Shown here piece by piece: positions 49,110 through 60,637 of a DNA stretch of 64,000 nt; the first letter of the stretch is position 1; every line of letters begins with the position of its first letter. The stretch is from Quercus robur. Its lineage: Eukaryota; Streptophyta; Magnoliopsida; Fagales; Fagaceae. Below the pieces are notes generated by a model that did not search any database, was not told where the DNA came from, and worked only from the letters and a program-made list of their open reading frames with translations. Both the position numbers and the translations under genes were made by a program. The DNA lies in contig NC_065545.1 of NCBI RefSeq assembly GCF_932294415.1, positions 23,173,357 through 23,237,356 of the forward strand. Direction: 5' to 3'.

Positions 49110-51294
49110 CTAAAAAAGAGTTACAATTCTCAAATCTCTAGGTACAACACACTTCTGATGGTTGATGCTAACATATTCATGGCACTCTAATAACTCGAAG
49201 TAATGATAATTCCCATGCTTGTCATTGCCAGCACCCATGACATAGTAGAGGTGTATGTGTATCTGATAAACATGACAATAGGAATAAGGGCACAAATTAA
49301 AAATAAAAACACAAACTTAAGCAAGTAAACTAAGTTTAACCACATTTAATTCCTCTTATTTGACTTAAGAAAGAACCCAAAGTAAAATAATTCTTGCACT
49401 ATTGTTTATATATATATATATATATATATAAGTATGATTTGTATTGTTATATAATTAAATCGGCTCAATAAAATATATAGTCCAAAAGTATAGTTAACAG
49501 GACTTAAATTGTTGAAGGCATAGATTATATCGTCAGAAAGTGATATTTCTTCAAACTGATACATCCAAAAATTAATAAGATAGGCTCACAATGGACCCTT
49601 GCATCATGACTATGAACCAAATGCATATCTAGAAATGAAAAACAACAAATTCTTTTTTTTTTCCCCTAAAAAATGATTGGATTTTATGGAAATAAAAGGC
49701 TGCCCAATTACAATGCCAATTACATCAAAGCAGAAGCTACTAGCAATATTCAACTATAAGAAAATTGACAAGAAGCTGCAAGATGTGAATATATTAAAAT
49801 ACAACATTTAGAATTTAATCCTTTACACAAAACAATAGCACTGTGTAAGTTAAGGCCAAAACAACAAGTAAAAGGAACAATAGGTCCAAACAAGATCTTA
49901 ATGACCTCCCAATTGTCAATAACTTTGTTTTTATAAGCACATGCTTTTGAAATTTTCTATTAAAAAAAAAAGAAGACAAGCAGTGAGTTAGCACAATTGA
50001 AACAAAACTATTGAAATCTACTAATTTATAATAGCAAATCTCAATAAGTAATGTTTTCACAAAAGACCACAGTTTAACATAAAATTCTAACAGTTTCAGA
50101 ACTTGTTTGCACTTTGCAAATAGTTTTCAGGCTTTCCAAACATACCCTATAATTTTCAAACTGAAAGGCCAGCACATTGTAACCACTTAAATTATTTACA
50201 TTAAAAATCTACTTTTTGTAGAACTTGCATTTTCAACATTGTTAGTCAGGCAAGGAATCCACAGCAATTCAGTTTCATAAAAACTTAGACTAACACATTA
50301 GTAACAAAATTTTATATTTTAAATTTTACAGCTACAATGTTTTTGACTGCCTTTACAACCCCTACAATCAGAATAGTACACATCAAAGCAAATAAACAAA
50401 TTGAGAAACCCAGCAAACAAAGCAATTGAATCTTAAATTCACGGAAATTACCACAGTATGTAAAAATATAATCAGAAAAATTCAATGCCCTAGTGCAATG
50501 GCCAATGGCACTCCCTTAACAGTATAACAAGAGGAAAATAAAACCATCCAAGTAGTATAACATAACCCAAAAAACAGACCAACTAGTTCCAAAATTGCAA
50601 ATACAAAGAATACCCCATCATAATTTAAGCAAAAAAAGAGTCATAAATTGGGACCATACCTTGGCATAAGCATCCCACACATTGCGATTAATATAAGGGA
50701 GACAAACTATGAAAGAACTACCAAGAAGAGAAAAAGAGGATGTTGGATTGAGATGAATTGATGTTATCTACTCAACATTACAAATATATTTCAAAGCTAT
50801 TCCAGGGTTAAGCAAAGCCATCAAAATGCTTATTAGGCATGAAAAAAAAAGGTTCTACATGTTTTATGGAAACAAAAGGAATCAATTACATAATTAGCAC
50901 TACGCAGTCTTCTTTCATCACAAACTAGGCATTGATACAAATCTACCAACAGGACAAACTTTGAAATCAATGTAGCTATACACAAAACAAACATCTTATG
51001 TTAAACTAGTTAAAAAGTTATCACTATTGTCATCCAAAAAGTTATCATGTGTTAAAATACATAGCTCATAGAGGCATTTCATCAAACAATTCATTGCATT
51101 TCAATTAGACCAACTCAGAACTCTAAAAAAATATCTCCAACAATTTCTTAACAAAACTAAACCAACCCATGCTTACCAATAGATACAGACCCACATAGAA
51201 AAATCCAAACGAAACCCACACAACTCAAATACAAACAAAAACAGAGATACAGACAAACCCAGAACGAACTTAGATAGGATAAGAGAGACAAACC
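49110..51294 (-). CDS. Putative captured gene, 3' exons only, unrecognised
   Basis: Three blocks on the - strand join in phase across GT-AG introns. The first is an upstream block ending at 51294 (QDVTTMLKPQPPWCL, donor TTTAG|GTTTG). The second is 50660-50706 (CLPYINRNVWDAYAK, donor AAG|GTATGG). The third is 49110-49262 (IHIHLYYVMGAGNDKHGNYH, then YFELLECHEYVSINHQK), ending in TAG. The start of the first block is not found; a stop lies just upstream in that frame. I do not recognise the family. It lies in the right part of the 10-kb Mutator-like element, as a captured host gene (Pack-MULE) would. Confidence 0.35.
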
Positions 51295-51974
51295 TAAACA
51301 CCATGGTGGTTGTGGCTTTAACATTGTTGTCACATCTTGAGGCAATGAAGACGCGAGCGTTGTGGAAGGATTTCCCGAATTCCACGGTTAGTGAGGGATT
51401 TGAAATCAATAGATTTGGAACTTGAATTCCAAGATGGATTTGGGTCAAATACAAATTCTTCTCTTTTTAAGTTACCCACCCAAATCCAAATCCTAAACGA
51501 AATCCCATGCCATCCAAACAGACCAAAAGAAGATTGAGGACTCTTCCCCACCCACCCCATACACAATACCCATAAGAAACTAATAAAGAAAAAAGGGAAA
51601 AAAAACAATAGCAGTGAAAATAGGGTTTTATCGTTTTGATACTTACCTTTAACAATATCAAAACGATTATGATCCTTTAAAGAAACCTTCAATTTTTTTT
51701 AGAAAGAAAGAAACCTTTACCAAAGAACGCAAGAGGAAGCGAAGAACGCGAGAGAGGAAGAAAAATCGGAGAAAGCGTGAGAAAAAAAACTGAATTTTTT
51801 TTTTTTAGTTTATATACACTGACTTGCTTTGCCAGTAATCGGTTTCTACTAAAATTAAATTAACGGCTAAGATGATAACAACACCAAGTCAATGGTTCAA
51901 ATATGGGAGGGTACCGTACCCCCTAAAACCCCCCAAAAATAATAGTGGGTACGGTAGAATGACCCTTATTTTGC

Positions 51975-53400
51975 TACTATAACTTGGCTTTAAAAAAAAA
52001 TGATATGGTGATGTCTTCATACAATGTTCAACTGCAATTAAATCTACTATTCACAACCAATATAATCTATGTTATCTTGCACGTTTGTTTGCATAACAAA
52101 CGGGTCATTTTCACTTTCATAATAAAACAATGTATGGTAGAGGAAAGAGATAAAACTGTTCCATTAAAGGATGCATGACGAATGTCAACTTTCCCAACTT
52201 TTGTAGTGTAGAATGATGTGCTCTTTCCTCTCCTTTTGCACTGCACTACATTTGGGTAGTGTTTAGCCCAAAGGATTGTGCAGAACTTCTCCTAATCACA
52301 AATGTTTTGGTTGTACCTATGCACATATCATAAAGAGTAAATCCTACTTTGGATAACTATTTTATACAATTATTCAAATGGTTAAATTAAAAAGGAAATA
52401 AAGAAGAAAAGTTGCACTAGCCACAAACTCAATTAGATTTCTTTTGAATAAAATAGTGTTATAAAGTGTTAAAAAAAAAAAGAAAAAAAAACTGAGAAGG
52501 GGGAAGGAATACTTACACTTGAAAATAGTAAAATTGAAAATCTACAAATTCAATGCTTGATAATAGATCTACAAATTGCATTCTCATATCCTCCATCTTC
52601 TGCAAGTTAATTGGATATAATTAAAAAAAATTTCCTAATAGAATGCTCTTTCCTTTCCATTACGCTTTGCATATTTTCATCCTAATAAAGTTTAAGAAGT
52701 GATCTCTTGTACTTAACACTCGTATCACTCTTTTTGACAGGAATGACTAGAAAATCCTAAGAGAAAGGCATAAATAACCATCTCACCACTGTTGCCTGTC
52801 AATCATGAAATGACATTTGTATGCTTTGGCATAGCAAAAGTGCAATGTTAATGACATTTGTGTGTTTCGGCATAGCAAAATTGGAATGTCAAATGCTTAA
52901 CATCATTGGGTATTTCTTTTCTCTCTCTTATATGCCCATGCATGATTTGCTTAAAAAGAAAAATATGCAAAAATAAAAAAAAATAAAAAACAAAAAGATC
53001 AAAATACTTTAAATATGATTGCAAGCGTATATTCTAGGAGATGTGAGAGTTATAGGATGTACCTCGAAGGTGATAATCCCCATCAAACAGTTATGGTTGT
53101 GTGTGAGTTAAAGTAGTTTCTCATATCTCAAATCGTCACAACATGTATACACTTATGCAATCTTGCGATATTTTTCACACATAACACGCAATATTCTTTG
53201 CTACTCCTGATACATGTGCAGGTACAATGTGATTTGGCTATCATAAGGTTTACATGTGTTAATGTATGCTCACTAAACTGTCTTAACTTGTTTTTTAAAT
53301 TTACAATTGGTTAGACTTGTTGTGTGTGTGTGTGTATGTGTGTTTTTGGGATCTTTGTGCTTAAAATTGCTGTTAAGAGATGATTTTGAGAGTTTAAAAT
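51975..53400. other. AT-rich stretch, no gene seen
   Basis: It contains a short direct repeat at about 52808-52899 (ATGACATTTGTATGCTTTGG and a near copy 46 bp on). Nothing else can be supported. Confidence 0.4.
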
Positions 53401-53707
53401 GTTGATTGAATCCTTGGTTGAGTTGCATGCTTAATTGCATTCATATCTGTGTTTTTCCCCCGAGTGAAAACTGTTTTTAAGCAATCTCGACACCTCCTCG
53501 ACACCTGGCTGTCTGCCGAGCTCTTAAGTTGTTTCTTATCGCAATCTCGACACCTTTTCAACAACTATGTGGATCGATTGAGAAAATTCCTGGATCCTCG
53601 ATAGCTTCTCGACAGCTAGTGGATCGATCGAGCTTCTTTAATCGTGTCTGATGAATTCTTCATCGACACCTCTCGACACCTTTATCTGTCGAAATTTACT
53701 GAACCTC

Positions 53708-53716
53708 TATATATAG
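53708..53716 (+). promoter_or_regulatory. TATA box before the Copia-associated ORF
   Basis: CTATATATAGG lies about 380 bp before the MAPKHKSV start, downstream of a cluster of TCTCGACACCT motifs. It may be an internal promoter of the element. Confidence 0.35.
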
Positions 53717-54091
53717 GTTCTATGTGATCCGGTTTTCATTTCTCTCGATCTCTCTCTCTCGATAGCTTTGTCTCCTCACCTCCCTAAACACTCTCTCTCA
53801 CTCCAAACCTCAATTCCAAATGTTCTTCAAGCTTTCTCAAGTTTTTTTCCTCACTTGGTTTGTTTCTAATCTCTCATTTACATGCATTTAGATGTATGCA
53901 AATTGATTGTGTGCTAGTAGGATTGGATTGGGCTGAGCTCATGATGCAATTTCTTTTGCATGTTACATGTTCATACATTCCCCATGCATACATACTCTAT
54001 TTTCAATATACTTGCTATATTTGAAATGTGTTGGGACTTTTCTGATTGTCTCTTTCTCTCCCTCTCTTTTCTGTTTACGTTAGTCGTGTCT

Positions 54092-55278
54092 ATGGCACCT
54101 AAACATAAGTCAGTTTCATCCCGGAACCCTCTTCATTTCGGGGCATCGTCTTCGTCTAATCTTACTCCCTCTTCTATTCGGTTTCGTGATAAGGATGCCC
54201 AAAAGGACTTCTCGGAGAACGCCGAGTCATTTTGGCGAACTTCGCTGACACTGACCTACTCGATGTCATTCACAGTCGGGGTTGGGAGTCATTGTGTGAC
54301 GTCCCGGTCACATGCCCTTCCGTGCTGATCCAGGAGTTTTACTCCAACATGCATGAACTCAATTCTTCAATACCTCTCTTTCATACGCGTTCGAGGTACG
54401 CGCATTGTTGTCACACCGGAGTTGGTATTTGATATGCTCTATGTTCCGAGGGTAGAGCATCCTGACTACCCCGAATATGAGCGTTTGAGGACTGTGTCCA
54501 AAGATGAGATGATTTCTTCTTTCTGCGAGCACCCTTCTGATTAGGGTGATCGTCAGTTTACACCATGTAAGACCTTTGCTAAAGGTCCTAGATTCATTAA
54601 TATGATGATGATTTTTGTTTTGCACCTACTCTCTCACTATAACTCTCTCACTATAACTCTATCACAGAGCCTCATGCTCGATTTTTTCTTTCTTTGTTAG
54701 AGCACCTCACTATAGATTTTCCTTCACATTTTATTCTTTCTATTATAGATGTGTATAAGGATACGGCTACCTGTGATAAGCTCATTTTCCCTTCGGCTAT
54801 CACGCGGATTTTATGACATTTTTCTGTTCCTTTTCCCTCTTCCGACCACTTTTCTATCATGTGTGCCATAGACGCCACTACCGTTAAACATAGTGAGGCA
54901 CAGTTTAGGTCACGACAGTCAGATTCAGCAGCTCCTCCCTCTCGTTTAGCTCCATCTCAATCTACTCCATCCACACCCGCTCCCTCCTCTTCTATGAGCG
55001 ATGTGTCACTTGGGGACATCATGGCGCAGCTACAACACATGGATGCTCGCCTTAATACACTCTCTACAGAGTTGTATCAGGTGAAAGTTCATGTCGGCCA
55101 TATTGCTCGGCAGCAGGCGATCATAGGTGGCTTCACTCCTGAGGCTTCTCCTCCACCTTCTCTAGTGGCTTTTAATTCTGAGGAGGAGGATGATGATGAT
55201 GATGGTGATGACGATGATGCTTCCGATGATGATGATGATGAAGGAGATGCTAGCTCTACCGATGAGATGTCTACTTGA
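54092..55278 (+). pseudogene. Decayed extra ORF of a Copia (SIRE-like) element
   Basis: The frame opens at 54092 with MAPKHKSVSSRNPLHFGASS and RFRDKDAQKDFSEN. It continues in a second frame from about 54232 (FADTDLLDVIHSRGWESL) and returns to the first at about 54353 (RGTRIVVTPELVF). It meets a TAG at 54542 where relatives have Trp. The last block from 54859 is open to 55278 and ends in a long Asp/Glu run. The N-terminal part resembles the 'putative plant transposon protein' family (PF20167, from memory). It lies where envelope-like extra ORFs sit, between pol and the 3' LTR. It is not functional as written. Confidence 0.65.
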
Positions 55279-55846
55279 CACTCTTACCTTTTGTCCATCG
55301 TGACAAAAATGGGAAGTAGTTTTGGATATGAGAGTAGTCATTCTTAGGGGGAGAGTTAGTAGAGGACATTTTTGTTAGGGGGAGTTAGGGGGAGTGTTGA
55401 TTTTTTAGGAATGTAGTGAGGATTACTTATATCTTTTTCTTTTCTTTCTATTTGAGATACATTTATTCTTGTACCTTAAGTCTTGTGACCATTATTGACA
55501 TACATTGTACTTATTTTCTTTATATGTTGATATATGTTTCTTTCACCTACCCTTATATGTGTTGTTTCTTTTCTCTCTTTATGCACATGCTTCTTATACT
55601 TGTATGCAATCTATTAATTCTATTTCACACAAAGATGCCTTGATGAGTTTTGTTTAAAATGTTACAGAAATACAGGTTGTCAAAGTCTTTTTGCCATAAA
55701 CTCTTTTCTTGCAAAGTTTTTCAAGAATTTGTATTAGGATAGATTTTATTGTATTCAACAAGTGAATATGAGTTGAGTGATTTATGACTTCTCTCATATC
55801 TCATTTGTTTGTTGTAGTTTTGTTACGGATTGTCAAAAGGGGAGAT

Positions 55847-56880
55847 TGTTAGAACCTATATGATTCACTTGTTAGGACCATATGTCACTATTTTATGTAA
55901 TTAGCTAATCCTTTGACAAAACGCACATTACTTGTATTTGGGTAGATCTAGGATGTGTTTAATACTTCAAGAAATTTTGTTTTAAGATCAAGTATTAAAG
56001 TCATGCGAGTCTATCCAAGAAACACACTAAAGAAGTGCCTATCATTAAAACTCGACAGCTAGCTCAACAACTAGCCATTTATCGAGCTTAAGAAGCTATT
56101 CCAGCCTCGTGGCTTGATAGCTGCTCGACAGTAGCTCGACAGATAGGCATCTGTCGAGATTTATGAAAAACAAAATTTCAGTTCTGTTTTTACTCCAATT
56201 TGTGATTATGTATTTGGACTTTCTTTTCTCACAACCCTAAACATATAAAATGATTATTTTAAGGACCGTCAAAGTATTCGCAAGTTGCACAAGCGTTGAG
56301 CAAAGTTTGTTCAAGTAAATTGTGGCCAGAAACAGAATTTGCCCTAGTTCATCATTCTTGTGAAGAAGTTGCTGTGTTTGTGCACCATAGAGTTTTGTGA
56401 CCAAGCATCTTCTTGATCTTCATCATTGGGATGAATTGAAGAACTTTGCAGCCAACAACCTTCTCTAGTTGGTGATTAAAGTCGCGGACTGGGATCCGCG
56501 CAATTGATTAGTCACGTACTGGGAGCCGTGCATCAAAAGAAGAAATTGTCACTACAGAACAAGTCCAATTGGGTATTGGGGTAAGGGTTCAATTGTAGGT
56601 TAGTATAAAGCACTGGAATTCTTTTACTTATAACCGCTTGTTGTGATAATAGTGGAATTTCGAGAGTGGACTTTAAAATCACTCGGTGAGGTTTTTGCCA
56701 TGTTGGTTTTCCCCATTCATAAACAAATCACCGTGTCAATTTATTTTCCGCTATATACTTAGTTTATTGGTGATTTGTTTGTGCTACCACGCATTTGCAT
56801 GTTAATTAACTTAATTAATTCACTTGGCTAAATTAATTGGTTAATTTATCACAAGGGATCAATTCGTTTTTGGCCTATCA
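55847..56880 (+). repeat. Copia LTR with PPT on its left and PBS on its right
   Basis: The repeat starts TGTTAGAACC and ends GGCCTATCA, 1034 bp. A purine tract, AAAAGGGGAGAT (55835-55846), abuts it on the left as for a 3' LTR. TGGTATCAGAGT (56883-56894), the complement of initiator tRNA-Met, lies on the right as for a 5' LTR. No target duplication is expected or seen. Confidence 0.8.
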
Positions 56881-56882
56881 AG

Positions 56883-56894
56883 TGGTATCAGAGT
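56883..56894 (+). other. Primer-binding site (initiator tRNA-Met type)
   Basis: TGGTATCAGAGT differs from the usual TGGTATCAGAGC at the last base. It marks the start of a second, truncated internal region. Confidence 0.8.
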
Positions 56895-57663
56895 AAGCAC
56901 ACTCTGTTTAGATTTTAATCTTTGCTGTGTTGATCCATTGACCCCTACCTGAGCAAATATCAAATGAATTATGTAACCTAGGATCCTGAATGTTGGTATC
57001 GTTTCTAAAGAAACTTTGGTATTTGCTCATATAAATTTTGGATAAAGATGAAGAAAAAAAATTGTAAAGTTAGTTATAGTAGGAGCAACAGCTTGACCCA
57101 AAAAGAAGAAGAAGAAGAAGAAGCCAGAACTCAACGTTAAAATGGGGGCAAATTTGTCCTTTGTCTTTAAGCTATCAATTATCTCTTATTTTCTCTCAAA
57201 ATTGGAGAGATTGATTTTTGGTGATTCCGGAGAGAAAATTCATAAGCCCACCAAAATAACTCCTATTTTCTCTCATAACCAAATAACAAAAAAAGTCAAT
57301 TTTTTTTTCCTTATTTTCTTTCCTCTCTTTTCCATTCTCTCTTAAATCATTCCAACCAGACTCTTAAGAAATGACGAGATGGCATCATTGGGTTGAGGGC
57401 CAACTTTGGTCAATTAAACTAAAAAATAGTTTATTTTAAGAAATTAGAAGGGGGAGGCCGGAGGCGTGAGACTGGAAGCTATGTAGCCCCAAAAGGATGG
57501 ACACACAATTTTAATTTGTGCGTAAACCAATAAAGTATTAAAACAATTATATTTTCTTTTTTGAAAAATGTTTAATGTATATAGTAGCCCATAATTGGGA
57601 AGACCAGGCTAATTTGATAAGGCAAAGGCAAAGACCTTTTTTTTTTTTTTTTTTTGAGAATTA

Positions 57664-57946
57664 GGTTCTGTTTGGATTGAACTTATTGTTGCTGAAACTG
57701 AAAACTGAAAACTGAGAGTAATGTAGCAAAATAATTTTTAAATGTGTAAATAGTATCGTGAGACTTATTTTTAATATTTTTTAGTGTGTGAACAGTGATA
57801 AACAGTACTACTACAGTACTGATACAGTATTGCTACAGTATTACTTGTCTCCTGGAACGCGTGAAGTGAAAAAAAAAAAAAGGGGGAGAAAACGCAGCTT
57901 TGGATTCAGCGGAACGCTGAATCCAAATGGCACCCTAATAAATTTT
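57664..57946. mobile_element. GGTTCTGTTTGG MITE
   Basis: This is the same family as 42103-42361: left end GGTTCTGTTTGGATT, inverted right end GGTGCCATTTGGATT, with AACTGAAAACTGA and ACAGTACTGATACAGT inside. Confidence 0.8.
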
Positions 57947-58215
57947 TTTTTGAGAACCAAAGGCAAAGACCTATCCTCATAGTATAATCAATTTGTCATT
58001 ATTTATAAGTGCATAGGTGCAACAAATCACCAAGAGCGTTGACCAGACCAGGAATAATGATTGTTCTTGACTATTTATACCTCCATTCTCTTTAAATTTG
58101 GTGCCCTCTCCATGGCAATGCGTGACGCTGGTTTAACTCAGCAAGTACTCAATAGTCAAAACTACCTTCCATGAAACTGGGCATTTCAGGGCTCTTTGTG
58201 GATTGTCTTTGAGTG

Positions 58216-58384
58216 AAAGGAAAGAATAAGAAAGTAAAAGTACCTAAGACAGCGATTCCTTGGTGGCAGCAAATCTGTTTCGGCAGTGCAGAGAGCAAAA
58301 AAATGAGACAGTAGAGTTAAGGATGCTTTGGGAGTTGGAATTCCAAATTCGATTCTACTTTCCAAAACAGTAGTGCCTTTTGTA
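58216..58384 (-). pseudogene. Second copy of the cyclophilin 5' leader block
   Basis: About 165 bp match 41488-41656 in the same orientation, including ACAGCGATTCCTTGGTGG, GCAGAGAGCAA and TCCAAATTCGAT. No coding exon of the cyclophilin gene accompanies it. Confidence 0.85.
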
Positions 58385-58909
58385 ATCAAAATCTTCATAT
58401 GACTTTTTACCAAAAAAAAAAAAAAATCTTCATATGACCATAGAGCTTAAGCTTTTAATAATGAAAAATCCTAAAAGTATTTTAAGAAAAATTTTATAAA
58501 AAAAGAGAAAAAGTAATTAATATTTTAATAATTTTTTTTAATTTTTCATAAAAGTGATATAAAAACTTTTTTTTAAATAGTTTATTAATAATAGTTTTAC
58601 TAACGTATGTCCATGCCCTAAGGGCATACATTTGTAGACCATTTTAAGAAATTTTTTTATGGAAAAATGAAAAAGTGATTAACTATTTGACAGGTTTTTC
58701 CATGGTTTTCAAACCCAAACCGTTCAAAGAACCGGAGAAAAGAGAGGTTCAAGGTTTTTAAGGTCGGACCGAGATTCAACCGAAATCGAACCGTGATAAC
58801 ATCAAAATTAATTTAATATTAGTTAAAATACAAATAAATGAATTAAATGTGTAAAAATATGGAAATTTACCCTTAAAAAATATTAAGCAATTAAATCAAC
58901 TTTCAAATG

Positions 58910-59723
58910 TGTAGGGGTATTGGGCTCAAGAGCTCATTATCTATGTATATAGTGGGCCTAAGGCCCAAGCCGAGGATTAGAGGGCATCCAAGGAGGGGTA
59001 AACATTGTTAAGGGAGCCTATGTTAGTAAATGAAGAAGTTAGTTTTGATCATAACGACCCAAGAGATTGGGCCCAGGATGAATGCTTCCTCGGCTAACCA
59101 AAGTCGAGGTCCGTAGAGGTGGTTTGCCATCCGGGGGAATGTTCCAGGAAGTTCTATTGGCACGGATAAGCATTGCAGAAACAAATGACAGAGGGAAGTC
59201 CTAAAATATCTAAGGAGAAAGATGCTACTACCGCATTAAATGCTCTGCAGTTAACTCTCTAACTGTATTAATGTGGAGGTGATACTTGAACAGTGGTTTT
59301 GAGCCTTACAGCTAATACCTAAAGACATCAAGAAGGTGCTGATGGGACAAGTATCAAGCACCAACCATCTGGTCTGCACGTGAAGGGTAGAGATGAAAAG
59401 GGAAAAGAGTATAAAAGAAGAAGGGAGCAATAAGAGAAAGGGATCGGGAAATCAAAAGAAAAACACTGTAGCAATCAAGAAACAACTTGTAATCAAACTT
59501 AAGAGAAATATATAAAAATTGATCTTCTCAAACTGTGCTGAGGATGATTTTCTTTAGTTGAATCAATCTGTCTTTTTGTTCTTGTCATTGAAACCCACTC
59601 TATTGGTCATTCAACTCGTTTAAGCCCAGTTTTCTAACCCACTCACTACAAATTCATTATTTTGGGCTTTTTTGGCTTGAGTCCATCTATCATTTGGGCT
59701 AAGATCCAAATCTGGTCCTTACA
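58910..59723 (+). repeat. Probable solo LTR (Gypsy-like)
   Basis: The block starts TGTAGGGGTATTGGGC and ends GGTCCTTACA, about 814 bp. A TATA-like GTATAAAAG lies at about 59410. The CTTACA end matches the end of the Tat LTR. No internal region adjoins it, and the flanking 5-mers (AAATG, ATATA) do not match, so it may be old or rearranged. Confidence 0.6.
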
Positions 59724-60130
59724 ATATATATATTAGCTATGGTTTTTCAATACAATTTCTATTAACAAATAAGTCATCCCTATAATTACATCTCACACAA
59801 TACACCCCATGTTTTTTTTTTTTTTTTTTTTCCAAATCTCACTATTGAAGGATATTTGCATTTTTATTTATCAAAAAGATATTTGCATTTTTTAGTAGAC
59901 ATGAAACATGCAATTTTTAAATTTGTAAATACATATAGTATGATCAAATCACTATCTTACGCTTATTATTTTTCTATTTTGTCTATATAAATAGAACATT
60001 GAATATTACAATTTTTTACAAAGAAAATTATTGAAATATTAGAGGAACTGTAACAAAATGTACCAACTAAATATTACAATTATTTACAAAGAAAATTATT
60101 GAAGTATTGGAGGAAACTAATAACAAACTG

Positions 60131-60160
60131 CACCGCACATCGTGCGGGAATTCAACTAAT
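60131..60160 (+). mobile_element. Helitron-like 3' terminus
   Basis: The hairpin CCGCAC-ATC-GTGCGG is followed eight bases later by CTAAT, the hairpin plus CTRR(T) arrangement of Helitron ends. The body would lie to the left; its 5' end was not identified. Confidence 0.5.
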
Positions 60161-60598
60161 AATTTTAATTCTCAGTCCAACCCCACCTCTGTATTCTTGA
60201 TCAAGATGACAATCAATGCCTGTTTTTCATTGATATGTTAGTGCATGTTTTCCCCATCAATTAATGATTTGCACTATCATACTCGTTGTAATAGGATTAC
60301 TACTCAGAGCTCTGCAGTTGTACATTGCCTTGTTTCAGGTTGTTGATAAACCGTTCGAAAGTCGTCTTTATTGACTTCTCGACACCTATCATAAAATCAT
60401 ATTAGGTTGCCTCCAATGATTGGCCAAAGGTTAGAATTATGCTATGCAGTATTTTAATTGTTACTTGTATCCATTTTACTGATGATAAAAAAAAACCCCA
60501 ACACATCAGAGGCATGGGATTGGATTGGCAGTTTCAGAAGGCAGTAACATAAGAAAGTTTAGAAGATGGGCAGATTCACTTGAAACGTTGTAAGATAA

Positions 60599-60637
60599 AC
60601 TAGTCGCTAAATCATGCGATGCACGGGATAATTTAAC
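60599..60637 (-). mobile_element. Second Helitron-like 3' terminus
   Basis: On the - strand, CCCGTGCATCGCATG (an imperfect hairpin) is followed by ATTTAGCGACTAGT, again a CTRRT end. The body would lie to the right. The 5' end was not found. Confidence 0.5.

Larger units (their letters stand above)
41709..51965. mobile_element. Giant Mutator-like element, 10,257 bp, perfect 9-bp TSD
   Basis: The left end GAGTAATTCTACGGTACCC and the inverted right end GGGTCATTCTACCGTACCC match at 16 of 19 positions. Each is followed by a subterminal GGTACGGTAC block. The 9-mer TTATTTTGC lies directly outside both ends (41700-41708 and 51966-51974), identical at all nine positions. A 9-bp duplication is the Mutator size. 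No MULE transposase is visible, so the element is non-autonomous or composite. It contains a 2.5-kb minisatellite, an A-rich repeat, LTR-like remnants and a putative exon chain on the - strand. It inserted just upstream of the cyclophilin leader exon. Confidence 0.8.

Noticed and set aside
51330-51692. A 120-codon - strand ORF starting KVSLKDHNRFDIVKG
   Set aside because: The start is not ATG and the frame runs through intron-like sequence. A GTAAGT donor after DIVKG is noted, but no upstream exon was found.
58905-59728. Target duplication for the solo LTR
   Set aside because: The flanking 5-mers AAATG and ATATA do not match under any boundary tried.
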